In this document: piece after piece, positions 1-5,924 of the stretch | How the letters are laid out: every line of letters begins with the position of its first letter | Position numbering within the stretch: the first letter of the stretch is position 1 | DNA from: Verrucomicrobiota bacterium | GTDB lineage: Bacteria; Verrucomicrobiota; Verrucomicrobiia; Limisphaerales; UBA1096 | DNA length: 7,293 nucleotides | NCBI GenBank assembly: GCA_003972865.1 | Contig: QOAX01000211.1 | Coordinates: forward strand, 1 to 7,293 | Direction of reading: 5' to 3' | The notes under the pieces: generated by a model | Told to the model about the DNA's origin: nothing | Database searches by the model: none | Seen by the model: the letters and a program-made list of their open reading frames with translations, nothing else | Position numbers and translations under genes: made by a program

Positions 1-114
1 AATGTCTATTCAAAACACCCTGAAGTTGTGCGCGAACTTGAAAGCATCTTGCAAAGATACAAGTCTATAATTCCATCCACAAAGCGTCTAGGTTGGATTA
101 ATATCAATCAATGA
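1..114 (+). CDS. C-terminal end of a probable sulfatase (5' end outside window)
   Basis: The first frame is open from base 1 and ends at TGA 112-114, giving 37 residues that start NVYSKHPEVVRELESILQRY. A short 'N-x-x-x-x-HPEVV-x-x-L' stretch followed by a charged helix is the usual end of S1-family arylsulfatases (compare LAAQHPDRVLQMVAQL in the complete sulfatase downstream), so this is probably the 3' end of another sulfatase. No catalytic motif lies inside the window, so the assignment rests on the tail and the neighbourhood. The stop overlaps a following ATG (TGATG at 112-116), which would allow translational coupling to the mini-ORF at 114. The last residues (KRLGWININ) do not resemble the seam-derived tails of the other two sulfatases. 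Confidence 0.55.
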   Translation, partial: NVYSKHPEVVRELESILQRYKSIIPSTKRLGWININQ

Positions 115-197
115 TGAAACGCATATCGAGTTCCGCCGACCTCCTCCGAAAACACGGCGGCAAGACGGCTGCTGAATTGAAAGCTGAAGGGAAATGA
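114..197 (+). pseudogene. 27-codon mini-ORF: remnant of an ankyrin-type gene (start fused to C-terminal tail)
   Basis: The ORF opens with ATG 114-116, overlapping the upstream stop, and encodes MKRISSS followed by ADLLRKHGGKTAAELKAEGK, ending at TGA 195-197. The second part matches the tail inside the ankyrin protein (residues 211-226) and the copy after that gene's stop. The first codons (ATG AAA CGC) resemble the ATG AAA CAC start used by other genes here. The simplest reading is an ankyrin-type gene whose whole middle has been lost. It could also be a translated small peptide acting only in coupling, since its stop overlaps the next ATG (ATGA, 194-197). Whether it is expressed cannot be judged from the sequence. 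Confidence 0.4.
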
Positions 198-256
198 AAC
201 ACCTCCTACTCACAACAATCGCAGCCGGGGTTATGGTGGGGTGTGGGAAGGCGCAG
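138..256 (+). repeat. Seam copy 1: ankyrin tail plus signal-peptide start
   Basis: The tail half runs from GAC 138 to TGA 195-197 and the start half from ATG 194 to about 256. Bases 174-224 are identical to bases 1955-2005 over 51 nt, spanning the end of the tail, the AAGGG-type ribosome binding site, the ATGA overlap and the first ten codons of the signal peptide. After 224 the two copies diverge. The start half instead follows the copy at 6743, keeping a GTGGGGTGTGG block and the GKxQ codons. This copy joins two mini-ORFs rather than two full genes. Confidence 0.9.
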
Positions 257-277
257 TGCTCCAAAACGCTTAAGTAA
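194..277 (+). pseudogene. 27-codon mini-ORF: orphan lipoprotein signal peptide
   Basis: ATG 194-196 to TAA 275-277 encodes MKHLLLTTIAAGVMVGCGKA plus seven more residues (QCSKTLK). It has a positive start, a hydrophobic core and a lipobox-like MVGC with the Cys at residue 17. It aligns with the N-terminus of the thioredoxin-like lipoprotein at 6743 through about residue 21 and then stops, so the signal peptide has no mature protein. The ORF overlaps the preceding mini-ORF by 4 nt and ends 5 nt before the sulfatase start at 283. That suggests a decayed gene start left in front of the sulfatase, or a leader peptide that couples the sulfatase to upstream translation. A frameshifted fusion to the sulfatase is unlikely because the sulfatase has its own good signal peptide. 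Confidence 0.45.
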
Positions 278-282
278 AAACA

Positions 283-1953
283 ATGCGAGTATTGATTCTC
301 CTGTTAGGCCTTTCATTAGCGTCCAACCCTGCCTTCGCAGGCGGGGAAAAGCCCAACATTGTCTTCATTCTTGCTGACGATCTTGGCATAGGTGATGTGG
401 GCTGTTACGGAGGTGAACGTTGTCTGATAGACACGCCGAACATCGATGCTCTAGCGGCTGGTGGATTACGTTTCACGGATGCACACGTCAACGCTTCGGT
501 CTGCGGACCCACGCGGCGGGCGATCATGACGGGGCGTTACAACTGGCGTTTTGGGGCCACGGTGAACCATGGGCCATGGGGGTTTTGTGGTCCTCGTCCG
601 AATACGGAGAAGTCGACACTTGGCAAACTGCTCAAGCGATCCGGTTATCGGACGGGGTACGTAGGGAAATGGCATCTCGGCACGACCATGGTCACGCTGG
701 ATGGCAAGAAACAGGGATTAACCAATGTCGATTTCACTAAACCCCTGAAACACGGACCGGTGCAATTTGGGTTCGATGAAAGCTTCATCCTTCCCGGATC
801 GCTGGATATGTATCCTTACGCCTTCGCGCGAAACAACGTCTGGCAGGGCGAAATCACGGCGCAAAAAGGATGGAGTGCTTTTAATCGGGTGGGGCCAGCG
901 GAGAAGGATTTCGAGGATCACAAGGTGTTAGAAACGTTTTACACCGAAACGGAGTCCTTCATAGCGAAGCAGAAAAAGGACAATCCCTTCTTTCTCTTCC
1001 TTGCACTCACTGCTCCTCACACGCCGACGAGTCCCGGAGTCGATTGGCGGGGTAAAAGTAAACTGGGCATTTACGGCGATTTCGTTATGGAAGTCGACCA
1101 CTCCATCGAACGGGTGATAAAGGCGCTGAAGAAAAAAGGGCTGGAGCAGAATACGCTTATCCTGTTTTCGTCCGATCACGGTCCGGCTCCTTATGCGGGG
1201 AATATTCTGAAAGCAACGCCCGCACAGATTCAGCAATTGGAAGCCAAAGGGCATTATCCCAGTGGACCCCACCGGGGTTACAAGTTTTCTGTCTATGAAG
1301 GAGGCTTGCGTGTGCCGCTGATCGCCCGGTGGCCCGGGGTGATTGCCGAAGGAGAAACCTGCGATGCCTTGATCGGCCTGAATGATTTCATGGCGACCTT
1401 CGCGAAGCTGACCGATACGAAACTCGAGAACCATGAAGCACCCGACTCGATCAGTTTCGCCAAACTCTTGCGCAAACCAAAAGCCAGGGGAACGCGGCAA
1501 AACCTTGTTATGCAATCCGTGGTATCATTTGCCATGCGTGACGGCAATTGGAAGCTCTGCCTTTGCCCCGGGGCCGGCACTCCTTCCGGCCAAGTCAACT
1601 CCAAAGGCAATGATCCCTCGCCAGATGATGCTTGGCAGAAAGCGTTGGATCAATTCGAAGGTATGCCGAAGGAAACGGACCTTCTCAATGCGCCTTTTGT
1701 TCAACTGTTCAACCTCGCCAACGATCTGCACGAGGACAAGAACCTCGCGGCGCAGCATCCAGATCGTGTCTTGCAAATGGTCGCGCAGCTGAAAGAGCAG
1801 ATCGAAAACGGTCGTAGTACGCCTGGGCCAAAACTGAATAACGACAAGAAAGTTCGAATCGTCAATACCAAGGACAAACGCCTGCCCGCCTTTGTACGCG
1901 AATGGTTAACCAAATCACGCGAAAAGGCGCAAACACGGCGGCAAGAGGGGTGA
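283..1953 (+). CDS. Secreted S1-family sulfatase (arylsulfatase type)
   Basis: This 556-residue protein hydrolyses sulfate esters, probably on a sulfated polysaccharide or glycan outside the cytoplasm. Residues 1-19 form a Sec signal peptide ending ASNPAFA before GGEKPNIV. The catalytic set is present: metal-binding Asp32-Asp33 in ADDLG, the formylglycine site Cys74 in CGPTRRAIMTGR (CxPxR type), GKWHLG at 128-133, LTAPHTP with a conserved His, SDHG with Asp298-His299, and Lys334 in HRGYK before YEGGLRVP. Cys74 must be oxidised to formylglycine by a maturase not encoded here. The length is normal for the family. The start at 283 lies 5 nt after a mini-ORF stop and has no strong Shine-Dalgarno sequence, so coupling is plausible. 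The last seven residues (QTRRQEG) are encoded by the seam repeat in a frame different from the ankyrin tail, so the natural C-terminus was probably replaced or extended. The substrate cannot be told from sequence alone. Confidence 0.95.
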   Translation: MRVLILLLGLSLASNPAFAGGEKPNIVFILADDLGIGDVGCYGGERCLIDTPNIDALAAGGLRFTDAHVNASVCGPTRRAIMTGRYNWRFGATVNHGPWGFCGPRPNTEKSTLGKLLKRSGYRTGYVGKWHLGTTMVTLDGKKQGLTNVDFTKPLKHGPVQFGFDESFILPGSLDMYPYAFARNNVWQGEITAQKGWSAFNRVGPAEKDFEDHKVLETFYTETESFIAKQKKDNPFFLFLALTAPHTPTSPGVDWRGKSKLGIYGDFVMEVDHSIERVIKALKKKGLEQNTLILFSSDHGPAPYAGNILKATPAQIQQLEAKGHYPSGPHRGYKFSVYEGGLRVPLIARWPGVIAEGETCDALIGLNDFMATFAKLTDTKLENHEAPDSISFAKLLRKPKARGTRQNLVMQSVVSFAMRDGNWKLCLCPGAGTPSGQVNSKGNDPSPDDAWQKALDQFEGMPKETDLLNAPFVQLFNLANDLHEDKNLAAQHPDRVLQMVAQLKEQIENGRSTPGPKLNNDKKVRIVNTKDKRLPAFVREWLTKSREKAQTRRQEG

Positions 1954-2005
1954 AGAATTGAAAGCTGAAGGGAAATGAAACACCTCCTACTCACAACAAT
2001 CGCAG
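1928..2005 (+). repeat. Seam copy 2: sulfatase end, tail and ankyrin start
   Basis: Bases 1928-1976 match 2867-2915 with one mismatch in 49 nt, and bases 1955-2005 match 174-224 exactly. The sulfatase frame enters this copy and stops at TGA 1951-1953. In the tail frame the codons read RKHGGKRGEELKAEGK and stop at TGA 1976-1978, inside the ATGA start of the ankyrin gene. The repeat therefore supplies the stop codon of one gene and the ribosome binding site, start codon and signal peptide of the next. Confidence 0.92.
1966..1977 (+). promoter_or_regulatory. Ribosome binding site and start carried by the seam
   Basis: The purine-rich GAAGGG at 1968-1973 precedes ATG 1975 with a very short spacer. 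The same string precedes the mini-ORF start at 194, and a variant (GAAGGAAAGGA) precedes the prepilin start at 5941. It decides the ankyrin start at 1975, because the signal peptide begins exactly there. Confidence 0.55.
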
Positions 2006-2859
2006 TCACCTCGCTGGTGGCCACAACCGCCTTCGCTGATCCAATTCACGATGCTGTCAATCGCGGCGACCTTGCAGGTGTCCAAGCGGAATTGGATAAA
2101 GGTGCTAATGTGAATGCGAAGATGTGGAGAAGGACTCCTTTACATAGTGCGACTGCAGGAGGTCACACGGAAATCGCTGAACTACTAATCGACAATGGTG
2201 CGGATGTGAATGCGAATGAAGATTATGGATGGACTCCATTGCATCTTGCAGCCAAGTATGGTCACAGGGAAGTCGCTGAACTGCTAATCGCTAAAGGTGC
2301 TGATATGAATGCGAAGAAGAAGGATGGATGGACTCCTTTGCATCTTGCGGCTTTGTACGGCCACACGGAAATCGTCGAACTACTCATCGCCAAAGATGCG
2401 AATGTGAATGCGAAGAATGTTGGTGGAGGCACTCCTTTGCATGAGGCGGCTGGTTGGGGTCACAAGGAAATCGTCGAACTGCTTATTGCCAGAGGTGTGG
2501 ATGTGAATGCAAAGAGTGAATGGGGAGATACACCGCTAGATTGGGCCGCATCGGTAGATGAAGAGGACCCACCCGAAACTAAAGCTGCAAAGAGAGAAAT
2601 CGCCGACTTCCTACGCAAACACGGCGGCAAGACGGGTGCAGAATTGAAGGCACTGATGCCTCGCCTGGTGCAGCATGGGCGGTTTGCGTTCAGCTTTGTT
2701 GCGAAGAAGGGAAAGGTCTACGAGGTTCAGGATTCGTTTGATCTGCTGAACTGGGAAGTGATCAAGACCTACACCGGGACAGGTTCCTCGGTTCGGTTTG
2801 ATGAAGAGAGGGACCACGATCCCCCGAAATGGTTCTACCGTGTGAGGGTGGTTGAGTGA
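1975..2859 (+). CDS. Secreted ankyrin-repeat protein with extra C-terminal FYRV domain
   Basis: This 294-residue protein has a Sec signal peptide (residues 1-21, ending VATTAFA before DPIHDAV), so it probably acts in the periplasm or outside the cell. The first ten residues are the shared seam start MKHLLLTTIA, but it then continues as a signal peptidase I signal rather than a lipobox. Ankyrin repeats follow: one degenerate repeat at about 22-53, then five with TPLH/TPLD at residues 54, 87, 120, 153 and 186, spaced exactly 33. Residues 211-226 (DFLRKHGGKTGAELKA) form the tail that ends related proteins, yet here the frame continues. Residues 228-294 contain VYEVQDSFDLLNWEVIKTYTGTG and end WFYRVRVVE, which resembles a small beta-rich module (VQxSxDLxNW...FYRV) seen on secreted PVC proteins. 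Ankyrin repeats mediate protein contacts; no enzyme motif or partner is visible. A second tail copy follows the stop. Confidence 0.92.
   Translation: MKHLLLTTIAVTSLVATTAFADPIHDAVNRGDLAGVQAELDKGANVNAKMWRRTPLHSATAGGHTEIAELLIDNGADVNANEDYGWTPLHLAAKYGHREVAELLIAKGADMNAKKKDGWTPLHLAALYGHTEIVELLIAKDANVNAKNVGGGTPLHEAAGWGHKEIVELLIARGVDVNAKSEWGDTPLDWAASVDEEDPPETKAAKREIADFLRKHGGKTGAELKALMPRLVQHGRFAFSFVAKKGKVYEVQDSFDLLNWEVIKTYTGTGSSVRFDEERDHDPPKWFYRVRVVE
2131..2560 (+). repeat. Tandem 99-bp ankyrin repeat units
   Basis: TPLH/TPLD codon blocks begin at 2134, 2233, 2332, 2431 and 2530, a strict 99-bp period. Neighbouring units share long nucleotide stretches, such as GGATGGACTCC at 2227 and 2326 and GTGAATGCGAAG at 2110 and 2404. 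This is recent tandem duplication within the coding sequence; unit number may vary between strains. Confidence 0.85.
2605..2661 (+). repeat. Tail copy 3, in frame inside the ankyrin gene
   Basis: This is the seam tail read in its native frame as ankyrin residues 211-226. Bases 2614-2638 are identical to 2867-2891 over 25 nt. It lacks the ending GAAGGGAAATGA: after GCA the frame continues with CTGATGCCTCGC into the extra C-terminal domain. No start half follows. Confidence 0.9.
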
Positions 2860-2917
2860 CCTCCTCCGCAAACACGGCGGCAAGACGGGTGAAGAATTGA
2901 AAGCTGAAGGGAAATAG
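2858..2917 (+). repeat. Tail copy 4, directly after the ankyrin stop
   Basis: Twenty codons run from GAC 2858 to TAG 2915-2917, reading DLLRKHGGKTGEELKAEGK-stop. They start inside the ankyrin gene's TGA (2857-2859) in another frame, so they are not part of that protein. The copy is a nearly perfect tail but ends in TAG instead of TGA, has no ATGA overlap and no start half. It looks like the leftover end of an ankyrin gene, shifted out of frame by the segment that encodes the extra domain. Confidence 0.9.
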
Positions 2918-3010
2918 CGAGATGAATCAGGCTTCGTCGGCACACATTGCTGATAGGGTTAAGACGAAGTGCCAGGCTGGTTTTGTCCAGTGTAAATGCA
3001 TGCAAAAAAG
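2918..3010. other. Convergent intergenic region
   Basis: This lies between the last plus-strand tail and the end of the minus-strand beta-propeller gene, where transcription from both sides should stop. A 7-bp inverted repeat is visible (CTTCGTC at 2932-2938, GACGAAG at 2963-2969) with a 24-nt loop and no T-run next to it, so it is not a convincing terminator. A 32-codon ORF at 2922-3020 shows no recognisable feature. I see no clear element here. Confidence 0.4.
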
Positions 3011-3020
3011 TCAGCGCTGA
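3011..3020. repeat. 10-bp perfect palindrome at the beta-propeller stop codon
   Basis: TCAGCGCTGA is its own reverse complement and contains the TGA stop of the minus-strand gene. It has no loop and no adjoining T-run, so terminator function is unproven; it may be chance. Confidence 0.35.
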
Positions 3021-4282
3021 TTCGAGGTATATTTTGTTTTTGTAAAAGACCAGCGGATCAATTCCTGACGATCCTTGATCAGGATTCCGTTTTTAAGAAG
3101 GACTGGCGCAGACCAAGTTGGGCGATCAGCCACTTTGTATTCCGCGACCTTTTTCGACTCGGCTCCCTTGGCTTCGATGATTTGCAATTGGCCATGGTCG
3201 AGCAGGGCAACGATATACCCGGGGATGGAGAGAAACGCCACGTTTTGACCCACACGACTAGGGCCCTGCCAAATGATGTTGCCGGACTCGGTGTCGATAC
3301 AGAAAAGCCGGCCCAAACTATGATGGGTCATGCCGTAAAGTTGCCCGTTGTTGATGACAGCTGTGCTCATATCAAGGGAGGCGCGTTTTTGGTGCCATTT
3401 CTCGGTGACTACCCATTTACCATCTTTAATATGTGGATGAACACTTCGCGTGCCACGGTTTTCGCCGCCCACCAAAACGTGCCCGTTGTGGATCGTCGGA
3501 GTCGGCATGTTTTGATTCGATCCCCGGTGAGGCAGGTGGTACTTCCAGAGGAGTTGGCCGGACTGGATTTCGACTCCAAGTAGATCCTCGTGGTTCCATT
3601 CGACGATTTGTCGTACGCCTCCAAACTCAGCGAATAGTGGCGAAGCATAGGCGGCTCCGTCTTTACCATGCCGCCAGATTTCTCTTCCCGTTTCTACATC
3701 AAGCGCTGCAAGGAAACCCTTCTCGTCATCGCCAAAGTGAACATAGAGCCGATCATTAATTACGAGGGGCGAGGTAGCCACACCCCAATATGGATGAGGG
3801 CGTTTGCCAAACTTAGAGCGATGATCGACTGTCCAAAGTCGAGTTCCTGACTTGCCGTCCCAGGCGGAAAGAATACCGGTTATCCCCATGGTGAACAAAC
3901 GACTATTCGCGAGAGTGGGATTTGATTTCGGCCCCTTGCCGTGAGACTCGGCACCGCCACCTATCTTGAAAGGAACCGAGTAGTGGTTGCGCCACTTTGT
4001 TTTGCCGGTTTCCAGGTTGAGACACCAAATAGCTTCATCATCCTTTTGGCGTGTGTGAAGATAAATAAGCCCGTCATTGACAACTGGAGAGCCATAGCCG
4101 TCGCCGACGTTTACCTTCCAATCCTGCTTAAGTTGCTTGGGCCATTTTTTGGGCGGTTCAAAATAGGAGACCCAGCCATTGCGATTGGGCCCCAGCCATT
4201 CTGGCCAAGCAACATCTGCCAGGCTTCTCGACGAGGCTGAAATGAAACCGATAACAACTGCAAAAAGTAGTATGAGTCGCAT
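3011..4282 (-). CDS. Secreted PQQ-like beta-propeller repeat protein
   Basis: This 423-residue protein has a Sec signal peptide (about residues 1-22, ending SRSLA before DVAWPEW) and then WPEWLGPNRNG at 26-36. That motif opens many PQQ-like WD40-type propeller proteins of Planctomycetes and Verrucomicrobia. Repeated blades follow the pattern 'VxNDxLYxH...xLDxETGxxIWR': LNLETGKTKWRNH, AWDGKSGTRLWTV, ALDVETGREIWRHG, EIQSGQLLWKY and CIDTESGNIIWQG, consistent with six to eight blades. It probably binds ligands or scaffolds partners in the periplasm. The family includes BamB-like and quinoprotein-like members, but no catalytic PQQ-dehydrogenase disulfide or metal site is evident. It is the only gene on the minus strand and is convergent with the ankyrin gene and divergent from sulfatase 2. 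Its start at 4282 has no clear Shine-Dalgarno sequence and is chosen for the signal peptide. Confidence 0.9.
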   Translation of the reverse strand: MRLILLFAVVIGFISASSRSLADVAWPEWLGPNRNGWVSYFEPPKKWPKQLKQDWKVNVGDGYGSPVVNDGLIYLHTRQKDDEAIWCLNLETGKTKWRNHYSVPFKIGGGAESHGKGPKSNPTLANSRLFTMGITGILSAWDGKSGTRLWTVDHRSKFGKRPHPYWGVATSPLVINDRLYVHFGDDEKGFLAALDVETGREIWRHGKDGAAYASPLFAEFGGVRQIVEWNHEDLLGVEIQSGQLLWKYHLPHRGSNQNMPTPTIHNGHVLVGGENRGTRSVHPHIKDGKWVVTEKWHQKRASLDMSTAVINNGQLYGMTHHSLGRLFCIDTESGNIIWQGPSRVGQNVAFLSIPGYIVALLDHGQLQIIEAKGAESKKVAEYKVADRPTWSAPVLLKNGILIKDRQELIRWSFTKTKYTSNQR

Positions 4283-4526
4283 TATTCAAAGAATACGGGT
4301 TGAAATTAGGTGAAACCATCGCTTCCGACGAGTCCCAAACAGTACCGGTATCATCAATGTCAAATTGAATCCTCTGCAAATTCAGTGGCAAGGTAGATGA
4401 AGAATTGAAAGCTGCTGGCAACTAAACCAACCCGCTCCACCACTTGAACGCCGCAGGGTTCTGGTTCAACGGCACCAGTTAAGACAGCTTGAAAACTACG
4501 CTTATCAGGATGACAGTTGGCTCACC
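4283..4526. other. Divergent intergenic region with a degenerate tail copy
   Basis: This 244-nt stretch separates the beta-propeller gene from sulfatase 2, so promoters for both should lie here, but I find no convincing -35/-10 pair. It contains the degenerate tail at 4378-4425. Between 4426 and 4526 the sulfatase frame is open back to a stop at 4398 but has no ATG, GTG or TTG before 4527. No good Shine-Dalgarno sequence precedes 4527. Confidence 0.5.
4378..4425 (+). repeat. Tail copy 5, degenerate and untranslated
   Basis: In the tail frame this reads KFSGKVDEELKAAGN-stop (TAA 4423-4425), alignable with KHGGKTGEELKAEGK. Bases 4399-4413 (GAAGAATTGAAAGCT) are identical to the other copies. 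A stop at 4366-4368 lies in the same frame, so no upstream gene remains. It is probably an old gene end or an old seam about 100 nt before the next start. Confidence 0.75.
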
Positions 4527-4580
4527 ATGAAACCAATACTCGTTTCAATTGTCGCAGCCGTGCTGTTGTTGGGGTTTGCG
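4527..4580 (+). repeat. Diverged signal-peptide start module
   Basis: The first codons of sulfatase 2 align with the start module at 6743: ATGAAAC, TCGCAGC and GTGCTGTTG blocks lie at the same spacing, followed by TTGGGG against GTGGGG. The lipobox GC is replaced by GF, giving a signal peptidase I signal. Homology is likely but weaker than between the other copies; convergent signal-peptide composition could explain part of it. Confidence 0.5.
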
Positions 4581-5924
4581 CTTGAATTGAATGCCAAGGA
4601 GAAGTCGACCAATTTTGTCATCTTTCTCACCGACGACCTCGGTTGGGGTGATTTGGGTGTTCAGGGTCATCCCTTGATCAAGACGCCGAATCTAGACCAG
4701 TTCGCTAAAGAAGGCGTGCGGCTTACCCAATGTTATGCGGCCTGCGGGGTTTGTTCGCCTTCGCGTTCCTCCATTCTCACCGGCCGTACCCCTTACCGCA
4801 ACGGGGTGTGGCGCTGGATTCCCTCAGGGCATCGTGTGCACCTACGCACCAGCGAGATCACCATCCCGAAGCTTTTGAAAGAAAAAGGCTACACGACCTG
4901 TCACACGGGCAAATGGCACTTGAACGGATTTTTTAATGACCCGCGCCAGCCACAACCCAATAACCACGGTTACGATTGGTGGATGGCTACGCAGAACAAC
5001 GCCGCTCCGAATCACATCAACCCAAAAAACTTTGTGCGTAACGGCAAGGCGGTGGGCGAGATCAAGGGAGCTTCGGCGGTGATCGTCGTGCAGGAAGCCA
5101 TCATCTGGCTGCGTGAGCATCGCGACAAGTCCAAGCCTTTTTTCATCACGGTATGGACGCATGAACCGCACCTGCCAATTGAATCGGCGCCTGAGTTCAT
5201 GAAGCCTTACGCGAATATTGATGATGAGGGAATCCGGCAGCACCACGGTAATGTCACCCAGTTGGATCATGCCTTTGGTTTGCTAATGAAAGAACTCGAT
5301 CAACAGAGCCTGGCTGAGGATACCTTCGTCTTTTTTACCTCGGATAACGGACCTGAGGGGGCGGGGACCAAAGGCCGTACACGCGGTTCGACTGGAGGCC
5401 TACGTGGACGAAAGCGCTGGAGTCATGAAGGAGGTATTCGCGTGCCGGGTATTGCCCGTTGGCCCAACCACATTAAGCCCGGGACCACGAGCAGTGTGCC
5501 GGTGATTGGGTCCGACCTTTTCTCCACCATATTGGCCATTGTTGGTGCGGACCTGCCCAAGGATCGGGTGATTGACGGGGTGGACATGCGGCCGGCTTTG
5601 GCCGGTAAACCGCTGGAACGGCCTGTGCCGCTTTACTGGCGGAATCACTTGGCGCCAACAGACAACCACGTGGCTCTGCGTATTGGCGAGTGGAAGATTG
5701 TGGGGGATAAGGCCCTCGAGAAATTTCAGCTCTATAAGATCGAGGAGGATTGGAAGGAGGAGAAGGATTTGGCGGCCAAGATGCCCGAAAAGCTTGCCTC
5801 CATGAAAGCCGCGCTACTGAAGGTGCATGGTGAAGTTGAAAAGGAAGGCCCATCAGAATGGTGGCTTAATGAGCCGCCGCGAAAACGCGGCAAACGCGCG
5901 GCGGCAAGACGGGTGAAGAATTGA
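4527..5924 (+). CDS. Secreted S1-family sulfatase (second complete copy)
   Basis: This 465-residue sulfate-ester hydrolase is probably exported. Residues 1-23 form a Sec signal peptide ending ALELNA before KEKSTNF. Its first 16 residues (MKPILVSIVAAVLLLG) parallel the seam start MKHLLITTIAAVLLVG. The catalytic set is complete: Asp36-Asp37 in TDDLGWGD, formylglycine site Cys76 in CSPSRSSILTGR, GKWHLNG from Lys129 to His131, HEPHLP with a conserved His, SDNG with Asp273-Asn274, and Lys296 in RGRKRWSHEGGIRVPG. It differs clearly from the first sulfatase (length, DNG instead of DHG, CSPSR instead of CGPTR), so it probably has another substrate or position specificity. A formylglycine-generating enzyme is needed from elsewhere. 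The basic C-terminus (RKRGKRAAARRVKN) runs into the seam tail, using a third reading frame of it. The prepilin gene starts 16 nt after the stop, so the two probably share a transcript. Confidence 0.95.
   Translation: MKPILVSIVAAVLLLGFALELNAKEKSTNFVIFLTDDLGWGDLGVQGHPLIKTPNLDQFAKEGVRLTQCYAACGVCSPSRSSILTGRTPYRNGVWRWIPSGHRVHLRTSEITIPKLLKEKGYTTCHTGKWHLNGFFNDPRQPQPNNHGYDWWMATQNNAAPNHINPKNFVRNGKAVGEIKGASAVIVVQEAIIWLREHRDKSKPFFITVWTHEPHLPIESAPEFMKPYANIDDEGIRQHHGNVTQLDHAFGLLMKELDQQSLAEDTFVFFTSDNGPEGAGTKGRTRGSTGGLRGRKRWSHEGGIRVPGIARWPNHIKPGTTSSVPVIGSDLFSTILAIVGADLPKDRVIDGVDMRPALAGKPLERPVPLYWRNHLAPTDNHVALRIGEWKIVGDKALEKFQLYKIEEDWKEEKDLAAKMPEKLASMKAALLKVHGEVEKEGPSEWWLNEPPRKRGKRAAARRVKN

Noticed and set aside
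928..1515. 195-codon open frame on the minus strand inside sulfatase 1
   Set aside because: It lies antisense to a complete sulfatase with all catalytic motifs, and its translation shows no recognisable domain.
2932..2969. Inverted repeat CTTCGTC / GACGAAG as a terminator
   Set aside because: The stem is only 7 bp, the loop is 24 nt and no T-run follows on either strand.
2922..3020. 32-codon ORF after the tail that follows the ankyrin gene
   Set aside because: It has no convincing ribosome binding site, no hydrophobic or known motif, and it runs into the end of the convergent gene.
2996..3583. 195-codon open frame on the plus strand opposite the beta-propeller gene
   Set aside because: The minus strand encodes a signal peptide and regular propeller blades; the plus-strand translation has no such order.
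4401..4526. Upstream extension of sulfatase 2
   Set aside because: The frame is open but has no ATG, GTG or TTG before 4527, and the signal peptide begins exactly at 4527.
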